NCBI GenBank assembly: GCA_009760855.2
Contig: WPIO01000015.1
Location: 2,773,001 to 2,837,000, forward strand
Length of the DNA stretch: 64,000 nucleotides
Direction: 5' to 3'
Source of the DNA: Cristatella mucedo
Lineage: Eukaryota > Bryozoa > Phylactolaemata > Cristatellidae
Position 1 is the stretch's first letter. Every line of letters begins with the position of its first letter. The translations under genes and the position numbers were made by a program. Below are positions 47,499 through 59,900 of the stretch, piece by piece. A model generated the notes under the pieces. The model ran no database searches, was not told the DNA's origin, and saw only the letters and a program-made list of their open reading frames with translations.

Positions 47499-47694
47499 GG
47501 TCAGCGAGTTTGTCTTACCGCCGATGGTACTGCACCATGCCACTTGCCTTAATACCACTGCCAAAATCACGTTCGGTCACAGCGGGCTCGCACGCCCGTG
47601 CGGGCTTGCCGGCATCGGCAAACGCGACCGTGTGCTGCATCTGACAGAGACACGGTTCGGTTTTTGCTGGGTCAGATGCCAGTGTAAGAGGAGC

Positions 47695-47699
<5 letters not shown>

Positions 47700-47780
<81 letters not shown>
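47700..47780. repeat. (GA)n tract
   Basis: About 40 uninterrupted GA units in intron 13. Confidence 0.96.
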
Positions 47781-47783
<3 letters not shown>

Positions 47784-47999
47784 TGAGGAGGTTTTGAGAC
47801 AATAGGCAAGTCTTGCTTCCTGCTCCAAATTTCTGTGTCTCCGGGATACATTCAGGGCAGGTGCTGAGAACGGACGATGATTTTTCGATGAGCTGCCTTA
47901 TTACCGCCGGACAATGTACTGGGAAGACTTTAACCCCCTAATCCCAAAGCCGTGTTTGACAGAAACTATCCGTACCACATGTAGTGAAGCAGGCACACA

Positions 48000-48205
48000 C
48001 ACACTCTGGGTCATTGCCCTGATCCTAATCAACACTAAGGGGTTCGCACTTCACGATCCAGGCCGTAGACTTAGGACTCGAGCCCTGCAGCAGGCAATCC
48101 CTGAATGCCTGAATGCCAGCAAAAGCTGGGTGTGGATAACAGCTGCCAAGGCTGTTCTGTCACTGTGTGTGTGTGTGCGCGCGCGTGTGTGTGTGTGTGT
48201 GTGCA
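48000..48205 (+). mobile_element. SINE-A copy ending in (GT)n
   Basis: Head CACTTCACGATCCAGGCCG, diverged B box GACTCGAGCCC, body GGCAATCCCTGAATGCC and AACAGCTGCCAAGGCTG. The element runs into a (GT)n tract where the CTATAC motif is expected, then into a Tc1 relic. Confidence 0.7.
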
Positions 48206-48207
48206 TA

Positions 48208-48575
48208 CACACTCAAACTCAAAAGTATCTGGATGCTGGGGGATACAGCGATCTACAGACTTTTTCTCCGATCAAATATCTAACGTGCTACTACCAAAGT
48301 AGGGTTACTGATTGAAACAGAAAAAATTAAGATGCCACCGCAATTATCGTGTATTGCACTTAGTTTATTGAGCTAATTACTGTGGCCCCTCCCTTATTTG
48401 CAACGATCTGTCGGACTCGCCGAGGCATGGAGTTGATCAAACCCTCGAAAACATCGGCCATCGCGCTACACCAGGCTCGTTACACGTGGAAAAGGGCATT
48501 AGCAGACGTGATACAGACGGCCAGCTTCGGTAAGCGTTGCTCGACTTTATCCCACAAAGCCTTTTTGGATTAAAC
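48208..48575 (-). mobile_element. Tc1/mariner transposase relic with a TIR-like end, minus strand
   Basis: The minus strand reads ALWDKVEQRLPKLAV, then ADVFEGLINSMPRRVRQIVA followed by NKGG, the C-terminal end of a Tc1-type transposase. A stop and about 160 bp follow, ending at CACACTCAAACTCAAAAGTA (48208 onward), which is preceded by TA, the expected target dinucleotide. The N-terminal half is missing. Confidence 0.72.
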
Positions 48576-49290
48576 ATCCTTTTAGACTTTCAGAACGTTG
48601 AGCCGCTACTTGCAATATCATTTTGTGCATTTGATTGTATTTTCTATACTGACAACGATAAAAAACTGTGCTGCCAACTGTTTTGGTAACAATTTGTCTG
48701 AGTATGCTTAATCTGCCTTATCGGTTATGAACTGGCCGAGTCGGTTTCCCGGAACTTAACGTCCTGACTCCAACCCCCACTTATGCTGAGCACCCCTCCA
48801 TACCGTGACACCTTCCCCACCCGAACTCACCCGATGGCTACTGTCATTTGGGGTGAGTAGGCTTCATTGGGTCGCTGACGTACTTGAAGCCTTCTTTTGT
48901 GCAATGCGAAAGGAGCAAGGACTTGCTCTCTTCGCCCCATGCAACTCTTAACCAATCTTCAGCTGATTTAAGTTTATTCTAGCTTTAATCCACTTTAAAC
49001 AACATAATATATTCTTTGCAGACAGAAGCAGTGTTTTCTTACCAACTCAAGAATGCAGACGAGCCTCGTCTAATCGCCTTCTGATGATGTCATTGCTTCC
49101 CAGATTTTCAGCATCAGCCGAACGAAGCAAAATGGTCCTCTGTACGCCATAATTTTTAGAATGGCGTTTTACGGTGTAGTGGTTGTTCTAGGCCAGCCCG
49201 ACCGTGCAGCATTTGCAGGGGGTCCCCAGCATTCACTACGTTCCTCGTGTAGTACGAAACAGTACTTTTTAGTCTTGATGGAGTAGCTAT

Positions 49291-49299
49291 AGCACACAT

Positions 49300-49367
<68 letters not shown>

Positions 49368-49399
49368 ACACACACACTCACACACTCACACACATGATG

Positions 49400-49452
<53 letters not shown>

Positions 49453-49463
49453 GTATGCATATG

Positions 49464-49518
<55 letters not shown>

Positions 49519-49540
49519 ATATGTATATATACATATGTAT
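49291..49540. repeat. (AC)n ... (TATA)n ... (GT)n, inverted arms
   Basis: AC repeats (49,300-49,444) are followed by a TATGTATGCATATG-type centre and then GT repeats (about 49,479-49,512), so the two arms are complementary. Confidence 0.93.
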
Positions 49541-49565
49541 ACCAGGCTGTTGAACCCATCAGCTT
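49535..49565 (+). mobile_element. SINE-A 3' end fragment
   Basis: GTATACCAGGCTGTTGAACC and CATCAGC correspond to the SINE-A 3' end. It directly follows a long AC/TATA/GT tract, suggesting that the microsatellite replaced the body. Confidence 0.45.
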
Positions 49566-49894
49566 TACTTTACATAAGAGCCCGGTGGGTGCTGTCCGGT
49601 TGGTGATTTGGTGAGTGCAACGAACTTTCTTCCTCGGTTGCAAGATTTTCATAATGTGTCTTCTATCATTAAAATTTTAATTCCTCCCGGTGAGAAAACG
49701 AGCATGCATCTTGGTGAAATCATCTGCCGGCCTGTTCCCGTGACCTTCCCGGAGCCTTTGCCCAACTGCCGATGCATCGTTTCCGGTAAGTCTCATGTGC
49801 ATGCCTGCTGGTGAAGTGTTGGTCGCAGCAGGAACTTCACTGCGGCTCCAGCCGTCATTACCGATCTTGTGTATCTGCAGATACATGCAAAAAA

Positions 49895-50035
49895 GTCTCG
49901 GATGAGCCATGTATATCGTGGGTTCGAGACCTGCGGCAGACCACCCTTTATTGCCTGCTGCAAGGGGGTGGGGTGATAGCTGCCAAAGGCTGCTCTGCTG
50001 CTATGTACACGAGGCTTTTGAATCAGCAGCCGACT
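49895..50035 (+). mobile_element. SINE-A copy, 5'-truncated
   Basis: B box GGTTCGAGACC, body TTTATTGCCTGCTGCAAGG and GGTGATAGCTGCCAAAGGC, end CGAGGCTTTTGAATCAGC. Confidence 0.8.
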
Positions 50036-50664
50036 TTCACTCCGCTTTGCTGCAGTCAGAGCATCAGTAAGTGGAAATGCAAAAGTAGAGTGAGTGCACA
50101 GTATTTATTTTGGCAGCAGCATTTGTAGACGAGTAGCAGTGGCTACGGTTCAACAACCCGACCGTTGTGCAGGATTTGAGACATTGACTTTTATAGCAAA
50201 GATTACATTATCGTGATCTTAAAATCGTGGGTACCCTCGGTGAATGTGTTTATGATTACTTACAGAAAGAGATTCCTTGATAACGTTAAACCAGGAATGT
50301 TTTTTTCTTCGTGTGGCTACAGAAGACAAGTTTATCGTATATACAAAGTCAGCTTGCCGTGTTGTTTTCTTAATGGGCAAATACGTTGTCCCTGACACAA
50401 TTGGATCAAGATTTTTACTGCTGTCAAGGGCAGCGCTCGTCTGTCAAAACGGGTGTTCTGGTACGACTCTTGCTCCTGATTTCGCAAGTGTTCGGTTCAA
50501 CTCCCAAGTTCGACACGATGCATTCTTTCTTTGTAGCATTATAATAACCTTACGGGATGGTATTGCGCTTAGTAAATCCTGCTGATGATTCCATCTTCGA
50601 ATAGGAAAACTAGCTTTTTTAAAAAGGAGTATGTGAAATACGTATCCCACTCCTTAGCAACGTT

Positions 50665-51060
50665 ATGTAATTTAACGTATTTTATGTAATTTACCGTCTG
50701 TAATTCTGCAAAGCCACAAAGACCAAGTTGGTTCTATTGTGCACTCAAAGCCTAAGTGGCTTTCGGTGCGCATGTGGTAGCCACCAGACTACATCTCACG
50801 AAATAAAAAGAAAGGGAGAAGCATAGCTGAGTCAGGAGGGCAGTTGATGAAGTGATTAGTATGAAAGTAGCAGCTCAGGACTGCTGAGAAGGATGTACCC
50901 TCGTCGGCTTCAGGAAGGAAGATCAAGTTTCGTAATGTGTTCGAGTTCCACTGATTAAGACCTATAGAGCAAAAGCTTCTATCGCCAACGGTTTCCAAGT
51001 TTAGGAATTGAACAGCTTTAGCAGGTCAAGTTATAACCGGATGTCACCTAATAAAAATAT
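50665..51060 (-). mobile_element. LINE-B fragment, minus strand
   Basis: The minus strand reads METVGDRSFCSIGLNQWN and downstream LPEADEGTSFSAVLSCYFHT. The low-coordinate tail is a degenerate TATGTAATTTA. Frameshifted. Confidence 0.75.
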
Positions 51061-51193
51061 CCCAAGGTTTCTTGTGCAGGCCGTCGTGCAATCAGGACTC
51101 CTGCAGGACTTGTGCAGGCCAGCAAGCAATTTTGCAGAAATCACGGTCCATTAATCGCTTTCCCAATGAACATTACTTGAATTATACTTGCAT

Positions 51194-51289
<96 letters not shown>

Positions 51290-51298
51290 TGTGTGTAC
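51194..51298. repeat. (AT)n then (GT)n tract
   Basis: A short AT run leads into about 45 GT units. Confidence 0.96.
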
Positions 51299-52108
51299 AT
51301 GAATTATACTTGCATTGGCTCGAGCAAATAATTTAACTTTTCAAGCGACCACTTTTCAATAGAAAACTCAAAGTTGTCTTCACTTTGAGATTAATGGCTT
51401 TGTCTGCTGATGTCTGGCACCTGGATGTGCGAACAGATTCCATTCCATACCCTCACGATCCTGGGTGCCCTGTCCTTTGCACGTTCCTGCTTTAAATATT
51501 TCAGCGTCTGCCTCCTTCGTGAGCATGCGCTTGGCTATGTAGATGCCTCGCATGAAAGATTATGTGCCTGCCATTATACTCACAGTAGTCAGATGGCGAT
51601 CGCCCCTCCACCGTGTTTATGTATGCTTATTGGCTTGCTTGTGCACTCTTATTTCACCAATATTGGTTGTCAGGCAGTTTGCGTCTCTGATTCTGGGGTC
51701 TGGACTATCGAATTATATTTCTAGCTAGGAGCGGGATTATGCTAGCATCGTACAATGGCTTATGTGTTTCTCTAACTGGTGGCTCTTGGCTTTGGCTTTG
51801 GCCTTGTCCAACCCTCACTCTGCCTGGCTCTCGACGTGGTTCACGGATCGGCAGAGCGTAGTTCTCATGGCGATCGATGAAATGTGCCGTCCTTGCTTAA
51901 AGTACTAGTTGTAGCTGGTGCTCCTCAGCTCTCGCTGTTAATTCAGCCACACCCTATTAGGCCAAAAGCACAGGTAGCTGTGTGGAAAAAGTGCAAGTGT
52001 GAAAAAACCAAGTGGCTTTGCCTCAGCTGTATTGGGGCAATGACGAGATCGAGTGTCACCAGTCCCCTTTATTCACCAGCCGTGTCAAACGTAGTAAGGC
52101 TTCTCTTC

Positions 52109-52371
<263 letters not shown>

Positions 52372-53342
52372 CAGCTCATCCGCTCGATCTGATCCACTTT
52401 GATCGAGGACTTTGGGCGGACTGTGAGTTACCAATAACACCGTGTAGCTCGGTACAGTCAATCGTGAGTGGGCACCGTCTGGTTTTTGAATGCTTGCCTC
52501 ACTTGCTTCAGGGATGCCTGTACAAGTCAGTTACGTCCATGCCCTGAGCGAGTGCAGCTGCTGTGACTGCCGTTTTGAAACTGCCCCTTTGCTCGCAAAT
52601 GTTGAGCCACTGCAGCACAATCTAGGCAAGCACAGCACGTGACCCAGCAGCAGCACTGGTGTCGAGCGCCTATGCATGCGTCATCCTTTTGCACATCCTT
52701 TGCCGATCGTTGTTTGGCTCTGCAGGTTAGTAGACTGCAGGCTTTAGATGTAAAAGTTGCCATGCTTTGTCGGCTTTTAGACGCCAGGAACTTCAAGTCC
52801 GAAGGTGAATCTGCTATTGATTGGCTTAGCTTACTTTGTTGTTGTTACTTTATTCGAGTTTTGGTTGATTGACCTCCCTGGCTGCTGCTTGTGTCGTTGC
52901 TCACACGCTGTTTGCTGCTTTAGGGTGCTCGCTATGTTCGTTGCGCACATGTAAACACCCTCGAGAGTTCCTTATCTCGTCTGCTTTGCTTGCACGAGTG
53001 CGCTTTCTTTTTTATTCTTGCTATCAGATAATTTCACGTTATCTGCTGAACGTCGTTGCAGAATGTATGCCTACAATGCAGTGCCAAGTCTATTACTAGC
53101 TGTGACTCGTCTCATGGTTCCTTTGCTCTGCAGGGCTTTGATCCTGTAAAGCAATTGGTGTTTTTACCGAGCCCATTCCCCATTCTCCCCTACACTGGGC
53201 TGTGTTAACAATTCTGTCAAAGAGGGGGAAGGACCTATCAGAGGAAGGGCTATAACCTTGATCTTGCCCATACCGCTGATAGACTGATAGCTGGACAGAC
53301 CTGCTTTGGCTATGCACCCAGCAGCTGCATGTGTTTACTGGC

Positions 53343-53511
<169 letters not shown>

Positions 53512-54790
53512 CAGGTCCTATCTCAGTGGGAGACTCCAGAGTATTGACGTGAATGGACAAAGATCATCTGAAGTACCTCTGAAATATGGAGTACCTCAGG
53601 GCTCAGTGCTAGGTCCGGTTCTTTTCACGGTTTATACTCTGCCTCTTGCTGATGTGATTGCCAAGCACAATCTAGGCTTTCACTTCTATGCGGATGACAC
53701 TCAGTTGTACCTTTGCTTTGATCCCTCACAGCCTTCGAGCACCTCCAATTCTCTAAACTCACTAGCTGCATGCATTGATGACATCTGCACATGGATGGCA
53801 GCAAATTTTCGAAAACTAAACGATGATAAAACTAACTTACTAGTCATGGGCAAACCCAGTGTGATCCAGAGATTGGAAAGGCTGATTCTCAAAATTGGCT
53901 CTGCCAGCATATCTCCTGTCGAATCAGCTCGGAATCTAGGTGTCATATTCCAAAGCGACCCCTCGTTAGACGACCATATCAGCTCCACAGTCAAATCCGC
54001 CTATTTTCAGCTTCATAACATTGCTAAAATTCGGGCTTGTTTAGATAAAGATACCACATCTAAGTTGGTCCATGCATTCGTGACATCCCGTCTCGACTTC
54101 TGCAACTCACTGCTTACTGGCCTACCAGCATGTGCAATCAGGCGATTGCAGCTGTTGCAAAACTCTGCAGCTAGGCTTGTCTGTCGTGAGCGTCGCAGTT
54201 GCCACATTACTCCTCTTCTCGCCAATCTGCACTGGCTACCAGTCAAGCAACGGATTGACTTCAAGGTTTTGTCGCTCACTTTTAGGTCCCTTCATTCTAT
54301 GGCTCCAGCCTATCTTTCAGATATACTACCCCATCAGGCCAAGCATCGTACCACCTGCTTCTCGGAATCCAACAGTCTAGAAATACCTCATACAAACCTT
54401 AAATTCTTTGGAGACCGTGCATTTAGTTCATATGCTCCCAAAGCCTGGAACTCCCTCCCGACCTGCGCCAAAACATCCCCTGACCTGACCACATTTAAAA
54501 GGAACCTAAAAACACACCTATTTAGGACAGCATTTAGTGGGTCCCTGTGATTCGTCTTTGATGTGCTTATGCGTGCTGACACTGTGCATGCTGCCACTAA
54601 GCACATTTGCATGCTGACCCTGTGCATGTCACCCCTAACCATATTATTCATCTCGTTTGTTTTTCAAGCATGATTTTACTTACCATTCAATTGCATTTCA
54701 CTTTACAGCAAATGTAAAGCGCCTAGAGAGAGATTGAGTTCTCTGAGCGCGCTTTATCAAGTGAATTATTATTATTATTATTATTATGTA
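53512..54790 (+). mobile_element. LINE-A (L2-like non-LTR retrotransposon), 5'-truncated, ORF intact to stop
   Basis: An open frame of about 345 codons from RSYLSGRLQ to the stop at 54550 encodes the C-terminal half of a reverse transcriptase. It has GVPQGSVLGPVLFTVYTLPL, then FHFYADDTQLYL with the catalytic YADD intact, then the thumb and C-terminal block FGDRAFSSYAPKAWNSLP and a typical TTFKRNLKTHLF tail. A 240 bp 3' UTR ends in GCGCTTTATCAAGTG and (TTA)n, as in L2-clade elements. The 5' side is replaced by (CTGT)n(CT)n. With neither stop nor frameshift it is the youngest-looking copy here, but it lacks the endonuclease and the start of the RT, so it cannot be autonomous. Confidence 0.9.
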
Positions 54791-54794
54791 TCTA

Positions 54795-54830
<36 letters not shown>

Positions 54831-54879
54831 CACACACACATATATATACACACACACACATATATATATATATATGTGT

Positions 54880-54885
<6 letters not shown>
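54765..54885. repeat. (TTA)n/(CT)n/(TA)n/(CA)n compound between two LINE-A tails
   Basis: The spacer between two tail-to-tail LINE-A copies consists only of short simple repeats. Confidence 0.9.
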
Positions 54886-55918
<1,033 letters not shown>

Positions 55919-56929
55919 ATCTGTGCGTACCTCCCTCCCGTGAGTAAGCAATGCATAGCTCGCATCGTATGAACCTATTGGTAGGGACCCTCGTAAAACT
56001 CTATAACGGCGAGAATAATAGTCAGATAGACCTCGTTATAGGCTCGATCGTCTTCCTTTGGTCAATAAAGCAAAATAAATAAATAAAATACCGCAAAATC
56101 AGAGTTTAATTTGTATTCTCTGCTTGCTGGCGAAGAAAGACAGGAGTGAGGCCTGGCCAGGCTTCTGTAGTGCCTTGTGGGTGGATCTTTGGGCGCTCGG
56201 GCTTCGTCTTCGGCGTTTCGACACCAACCGACAGTTTTTTCTTTGCAAACTCCGTGTACGGCGCCGCCGTGAGCGGATGCAGAAACTGCATTGGTGTCCT
56301 CCATTTTTAACATGACAGGTATAACTGAACATGAGGTTTTTCTACGATTTTGACTATTTTCTGGAAAATAATTAATTCACTTTGAACATGGGGCCGGATC
56401 CCCGTCAATAGGTTCGTTTGGGGCATCATAGCGAGTCTTATCGAGCCATATGACAATGCCGTCATCGCTCTGCAAGGCATGCAAACAAGATGCAGCTGCA
56501 AATGTTTGCTCATGGGCTGGCTGCTGCAGGCCTTGGGTTCGGTCGTTGCTGTCGACGTCTCATTGTCTGCCATTTTGTTGACGATTCGTGTTTTGTATAA
56601 CGCTAAGAGAGGCGATAGTGTGTGTGCATGCGACTGCCTTCACGCAATCCGTGTCGCGATCCCCCTCCCGGAGCATCTGATCTTGAACTGCTCGGAAGGA
56701 AATGCTGCCAATCGAACTCAGCTAGCTAAGATATCACCCACTACTCTTTTCCAAATAACTACGCAGCACTCAAAAATTGAAAAAATGCCACCGACAGCAA
56801 TGATGCCCATCACTGCTGTCGGGCGGGATCCTGCTGCTGCTGCCTTTCTTTTGCCTTTCATCCGGGCAGTTTTCGCCCAGCGAAGTGGCCACTGAGTAGG
56901 GGGGGAGGGAAGCAGCCCCGTGAGCGTTG

Positions 56930-57100
56930 GCCTTGAGGTAAGACGCGTGCACTGCACGACCCGGGTCATGGGCTCGAGTGCGGCAGCTGGGACTCCTGTA
57001 CCATCCAACTCCTGTACCATCCACTGCCAGGGGTGATGATAGCCGTTAAGGCTCTTTTGCTGCTATATAAACGAGGCTGTTGAATCAACTAACCTTTTTT
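56930..57100 (+). mobile_element. SINE-A copy with a short internal duplication
   Basis: Head with GCACTGCACGACCCGGGTCA, B box GGCTCGAGTGC. A duplicated ACTCCTGTACCATCCA (about 56,991-57,022) replaces part of the body. Then GTGATGATAGCCGTTAAGGC and end CGAGGCTGTTGAATCAAC. Confidence 0.75.
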
Positions 57101-57596
57101 GTCATCATCTATTCATGGGGGGGCCGCTGTAATCATACAAGACTAATAACTAATAACTAATTTGCTGAAACAAAACGGATTTTGTTGTGCTTGCTTGACT
57201 ACTGGGCCTGGCAGAACTAATTGCACCATGAGCTGTGAACAGTCTGTATCAGATGTCGGAACGAGTATCGTGGCCAGTTTCGTGATGTCCCACTGCCTGC
57301 ACGTGTGGGCACCTGTCAAAAATCACCGACCGTACGAGTCGTCGCTATCGTGCGCGCACCGGGCTTCTTCGTCTGCTCGGGGCGCTCTATGCTGCAGTGT
57401 GCCGTCGGCCTACGCCTCCTCCCGCCCGAGGCAGGCCCGAGTGCCAGCCAGTCGGCCAGCAGCAGTGGCCTCTCCTCCAGCACCTCGGCTGCTCCCATGC
57501 CGACCCCACGCCACGCTCTGTCCGTGAGGCAGCAGCTGCTGCCGCCGCCTTGCACACGCTGTGACCACGGGCGCCCGCCTCACGGTATTGTTGCAG

Positions 57597-57703
57597 AGAC
57601 CTATGGGGAGGGCGTGCAGTCGGAGGAGCGACTCGACAGGCTATTGCATCTGGCCGAGCTGTGCATCGAGGTGCTCCAGCAGAACGAGGAGCACCACTCC
57701 GAG
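57597..57703 (+). CDS. CADPS: CAPS exon 14, entry to MUN region
   Basis: Two bases complete codon 641 (Glu), then residues 642-676. LAELCIEVLQQNEEHHSE is near-identical to the family. The preceding TYGEGVQSEERLDRLLH replaces a slightly longer, variable vertebrate segment. The acceptor is GTTGCAG (57596) and the donor is GAG|GTGAGA (57704), phase 0. Joining exon 13 directly to exon 14 keeps the frame and the expected alignment length to within a few residues, so no exon needs to be missing between them. Confidence 0.94.
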
Positions 57704-57885
57704 GTGAGAACAGCCAGCCGCCTCGATCCTCGGCTGGGGGCGTGTCCGAGGCGACGCCTAGCGGCCGCTTCCTCGCACACTCTTCTCGCCGTGTTCCCGC
57801 CGCCACAGCCTCCCTCCATCTCTCCCTCTGCCACCGCCACCACCACCACCACACCCCCCCAGTGGTGGCGGCCTGGCACTCGCGA

Positions 57886-57924
57886 CCGGCCGCCAGCTGA
57901 TCGTGATGATCAGCTGGCGGCCGG
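57886..57924. repeat. Perfect 17-bp inverted repeat (hairpin)
   Basis: The left arm CCGGCCGCCAGCTGATC (57886-57902) and the right arm (57908-57924) are exact reverse complements with loop GTGAT. Confidence 0.95.
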
Positions 57925-58142
57925 CGATCATGATCGCCATGATCATGATCATGCCGGTGATCACGGTGATCATGATCGCCGTGATCATGATCATGCCGGT
58001 GATCACGGTGATCATGATCGCCGTGATCATGATCATGCCGGTGATCACGGTGATCATGATCGCCGTGATCATGATCGTGCCGGTGATCACGGTGATCATG
58101 ATCGCCATGATCACCGTGGTGACATGATCACCGTGGTGATCG
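57925..58142. repeat. 42-bp GATC-rich tandem repeat
   Basis: About four copies of a 42-bp unit starting CCGGTGATCACGGTGATC at 57954, 57996, 58038 and 58080, dense in GATC and near-palindromic throughout. It reads as a His/Asp-rich peptide in one frame, but it is intronic. Confidence 0.93.
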
Positions 58143-58498
58143 GTCTTTGTTCGACTCGTGCATCTGCCGCCTGCTTGCGTGCGACCAAAAGCAAGCAAAC
58201 GAGCGCCGCTCATCTTCGACATTCGTTCGCAGGAGTTCCGGTCGGTGAGTGATCGCCTGTGTTGCTGCACGCGCTCGCGCTGGTTGCGTGTCGGTCGCTA
58301 CTCGCTTGCGTTAGTTGGGGCTGGCTTTATTTGCGCCCACGCTTTATTTGCGCTGCCGAAGCACTGCTAAGGTCGCAGGCGCTCACCCTGTGCGCCTGTC
58401 AGGCTGAGGTGCTTTGCAGTGCCGGTGCAGGGCGCAGGGTGCGTCAGCGCACGAGGGCCGCACGGTGCCCTCTGCTTGCTGCTCTGGCTCTCAGAACT

Positions 58499-58513
58499 TT
58501 CTCTCTCTCTCTT

Positions 58514-58562
<49 letters not shown>
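58499..58562. repeat. (CT)n tract
   Basis: About 30 CT units with one interruption. Confidence 0.95.
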
Positions 58563-58565
<3 letters not shown>

Positions 58566-59433
58566 GCTCCCTCTAGCTGCGCAGGGTTTTGGCTGGTCAC
58601 CGGGCTCAGTTCGGACCGTGTGAGCCAGCACTTTGGCTTTCGCTGCACGCACGCACGTTGGTTGTGCGATCGACCGTTTGCGATGCGATGCCTGCTTTTC
58701 TCTACATCGCGTGGTGTTTGGCGCGTCTCTAGCGCGGCCTGCGAGTGGCCGTGCGTCTTCATGCCTCCTCAAGAGCTTCTCACACGTGACCGGGAGATGC
58801 CGTCACAGCTGCACAGTTTGTTTGCGCAGCCTGGACAAATCGGCAGAGCAGCCAGTGACCACCATAAACCACCGTGCAGGCCACTATAAACAGAATCATT
58901 TCAGTAGGAACACTGCACACTGATACGGTAGTTAGAGGAGACCCTGTATATGGGTACAAGCGCGGGGTTAAGTGGCTTCCACGTCTTGACAGACCTAATA
59001 CAGCTGCTCATACAGCTACTGCTCGCTGAAGAGCGGCAAATACCGGTGTGAAGCTCTGGGCGTGAAGCCTTGGATTAACGGCTTACGACTGATTGGTGCA
59101 GCACCAATGCAGGAAAGTTTGCCAGCGGAAGTAGCGGCACAAGGCACTAACCAAGAGCGCCCATATCTAGTGACAGCACAAGTCAGCTCAAATACCAAGG
59201 TCAACTCAAGGAGCTTAACTGACGGCTTATTACACGGCTTCGGCTTGTATAGCGCCTTGGCCATAGAATATCGCATAATCTGTTCCTTGCGTTAGAATTC
59301 GAGAACTGCTAATAATGAACATCCGTCGTATCCTGGCTCATTTAGCATGCTGCCTGTTTAATGTCGGCACGAATTGGAAAATTTGTGTCAGTCAAAGTGT
59401 AGTGGTCTTAATCAACGGGTTGATTGAGATCAG

Positions 59434-59560
59434 ACTATGAAGTCCTGGCTTCCGACCACTGAGGTTCCGGGTTCGAATCTTGCCCCGTTGGCAGGTGTTT
59501 TCACCCATAAGATGCCTGTTTTCTTCATAAGCTGGCGGTCAGCTGTAGCTCCCCCTTCAG
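59434..59560 (+). mobile_element. tRNA-like SINE head candidate
   Basis: A B box GGTTCGAATCT in a context resembling the other SINE heads, followed by GGCAGGTGTTTTCACCCATA. Only one copy was seen, so the family assignment is weak. Confidence 0.35.
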
Positions 59561-59699
59561 ACGCCTACCTACCGAGAGCTCTGCCCCTTTACCTCTGTGT
59601 ACTACAGCTTACTTGTACTGTATCTTGTCTTCGTAACGCATAAGATGCAGGCTGCATGATTAATAGTGCATCTTCTGTAGGTGTAAATTTCAGTATGTA

Positions 59700-59900
59700 G
59701 ACTTGTGGTGGCACTGAGGTAGGCATGCCGACCTGGTTTTGCCGGCGGGGGGGGGGGGAGAGGGGGGTTAAGGTGCTCGTCTTTAATGACCGAAGTCAGG
59801 ATGAATAGTTTTGATGACGGATGTTGTGCACAAGAGCCATGCTGAGCATACGTGAAGCACCTGGATAGAGATGAAGTGGGGTGCTTATGCAAATGAATTA
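59700..59900 (+). mobile_element. SINE-B copy, diverged
   Basis: GGGTTAAGGTGCTCGTCTTT, ATGACCGAAGTCAGGATG, a decayed B box, GTGAAGCACCTGGATAGAG and GGTGCTTATGCAAATGAATT. Contains a poly-G run in the head. Confidence 0.65.

Noticed and set aside
57954-58121. Regularly spaced repeats resembling a CRISPR array
   Set aside because: The units are directly adjacent with no unique spacers, and the sequence is an animal intron.
57305-58252. 315-codon open frame with His/Asp-rich repeats
   Set aside because: It covers exon 14 and runs through the donor into the 42-bp intronic tandem repeat. The HD repeats are not expected in any CAPS and the GTGAGA donor ends the exon at 57703.
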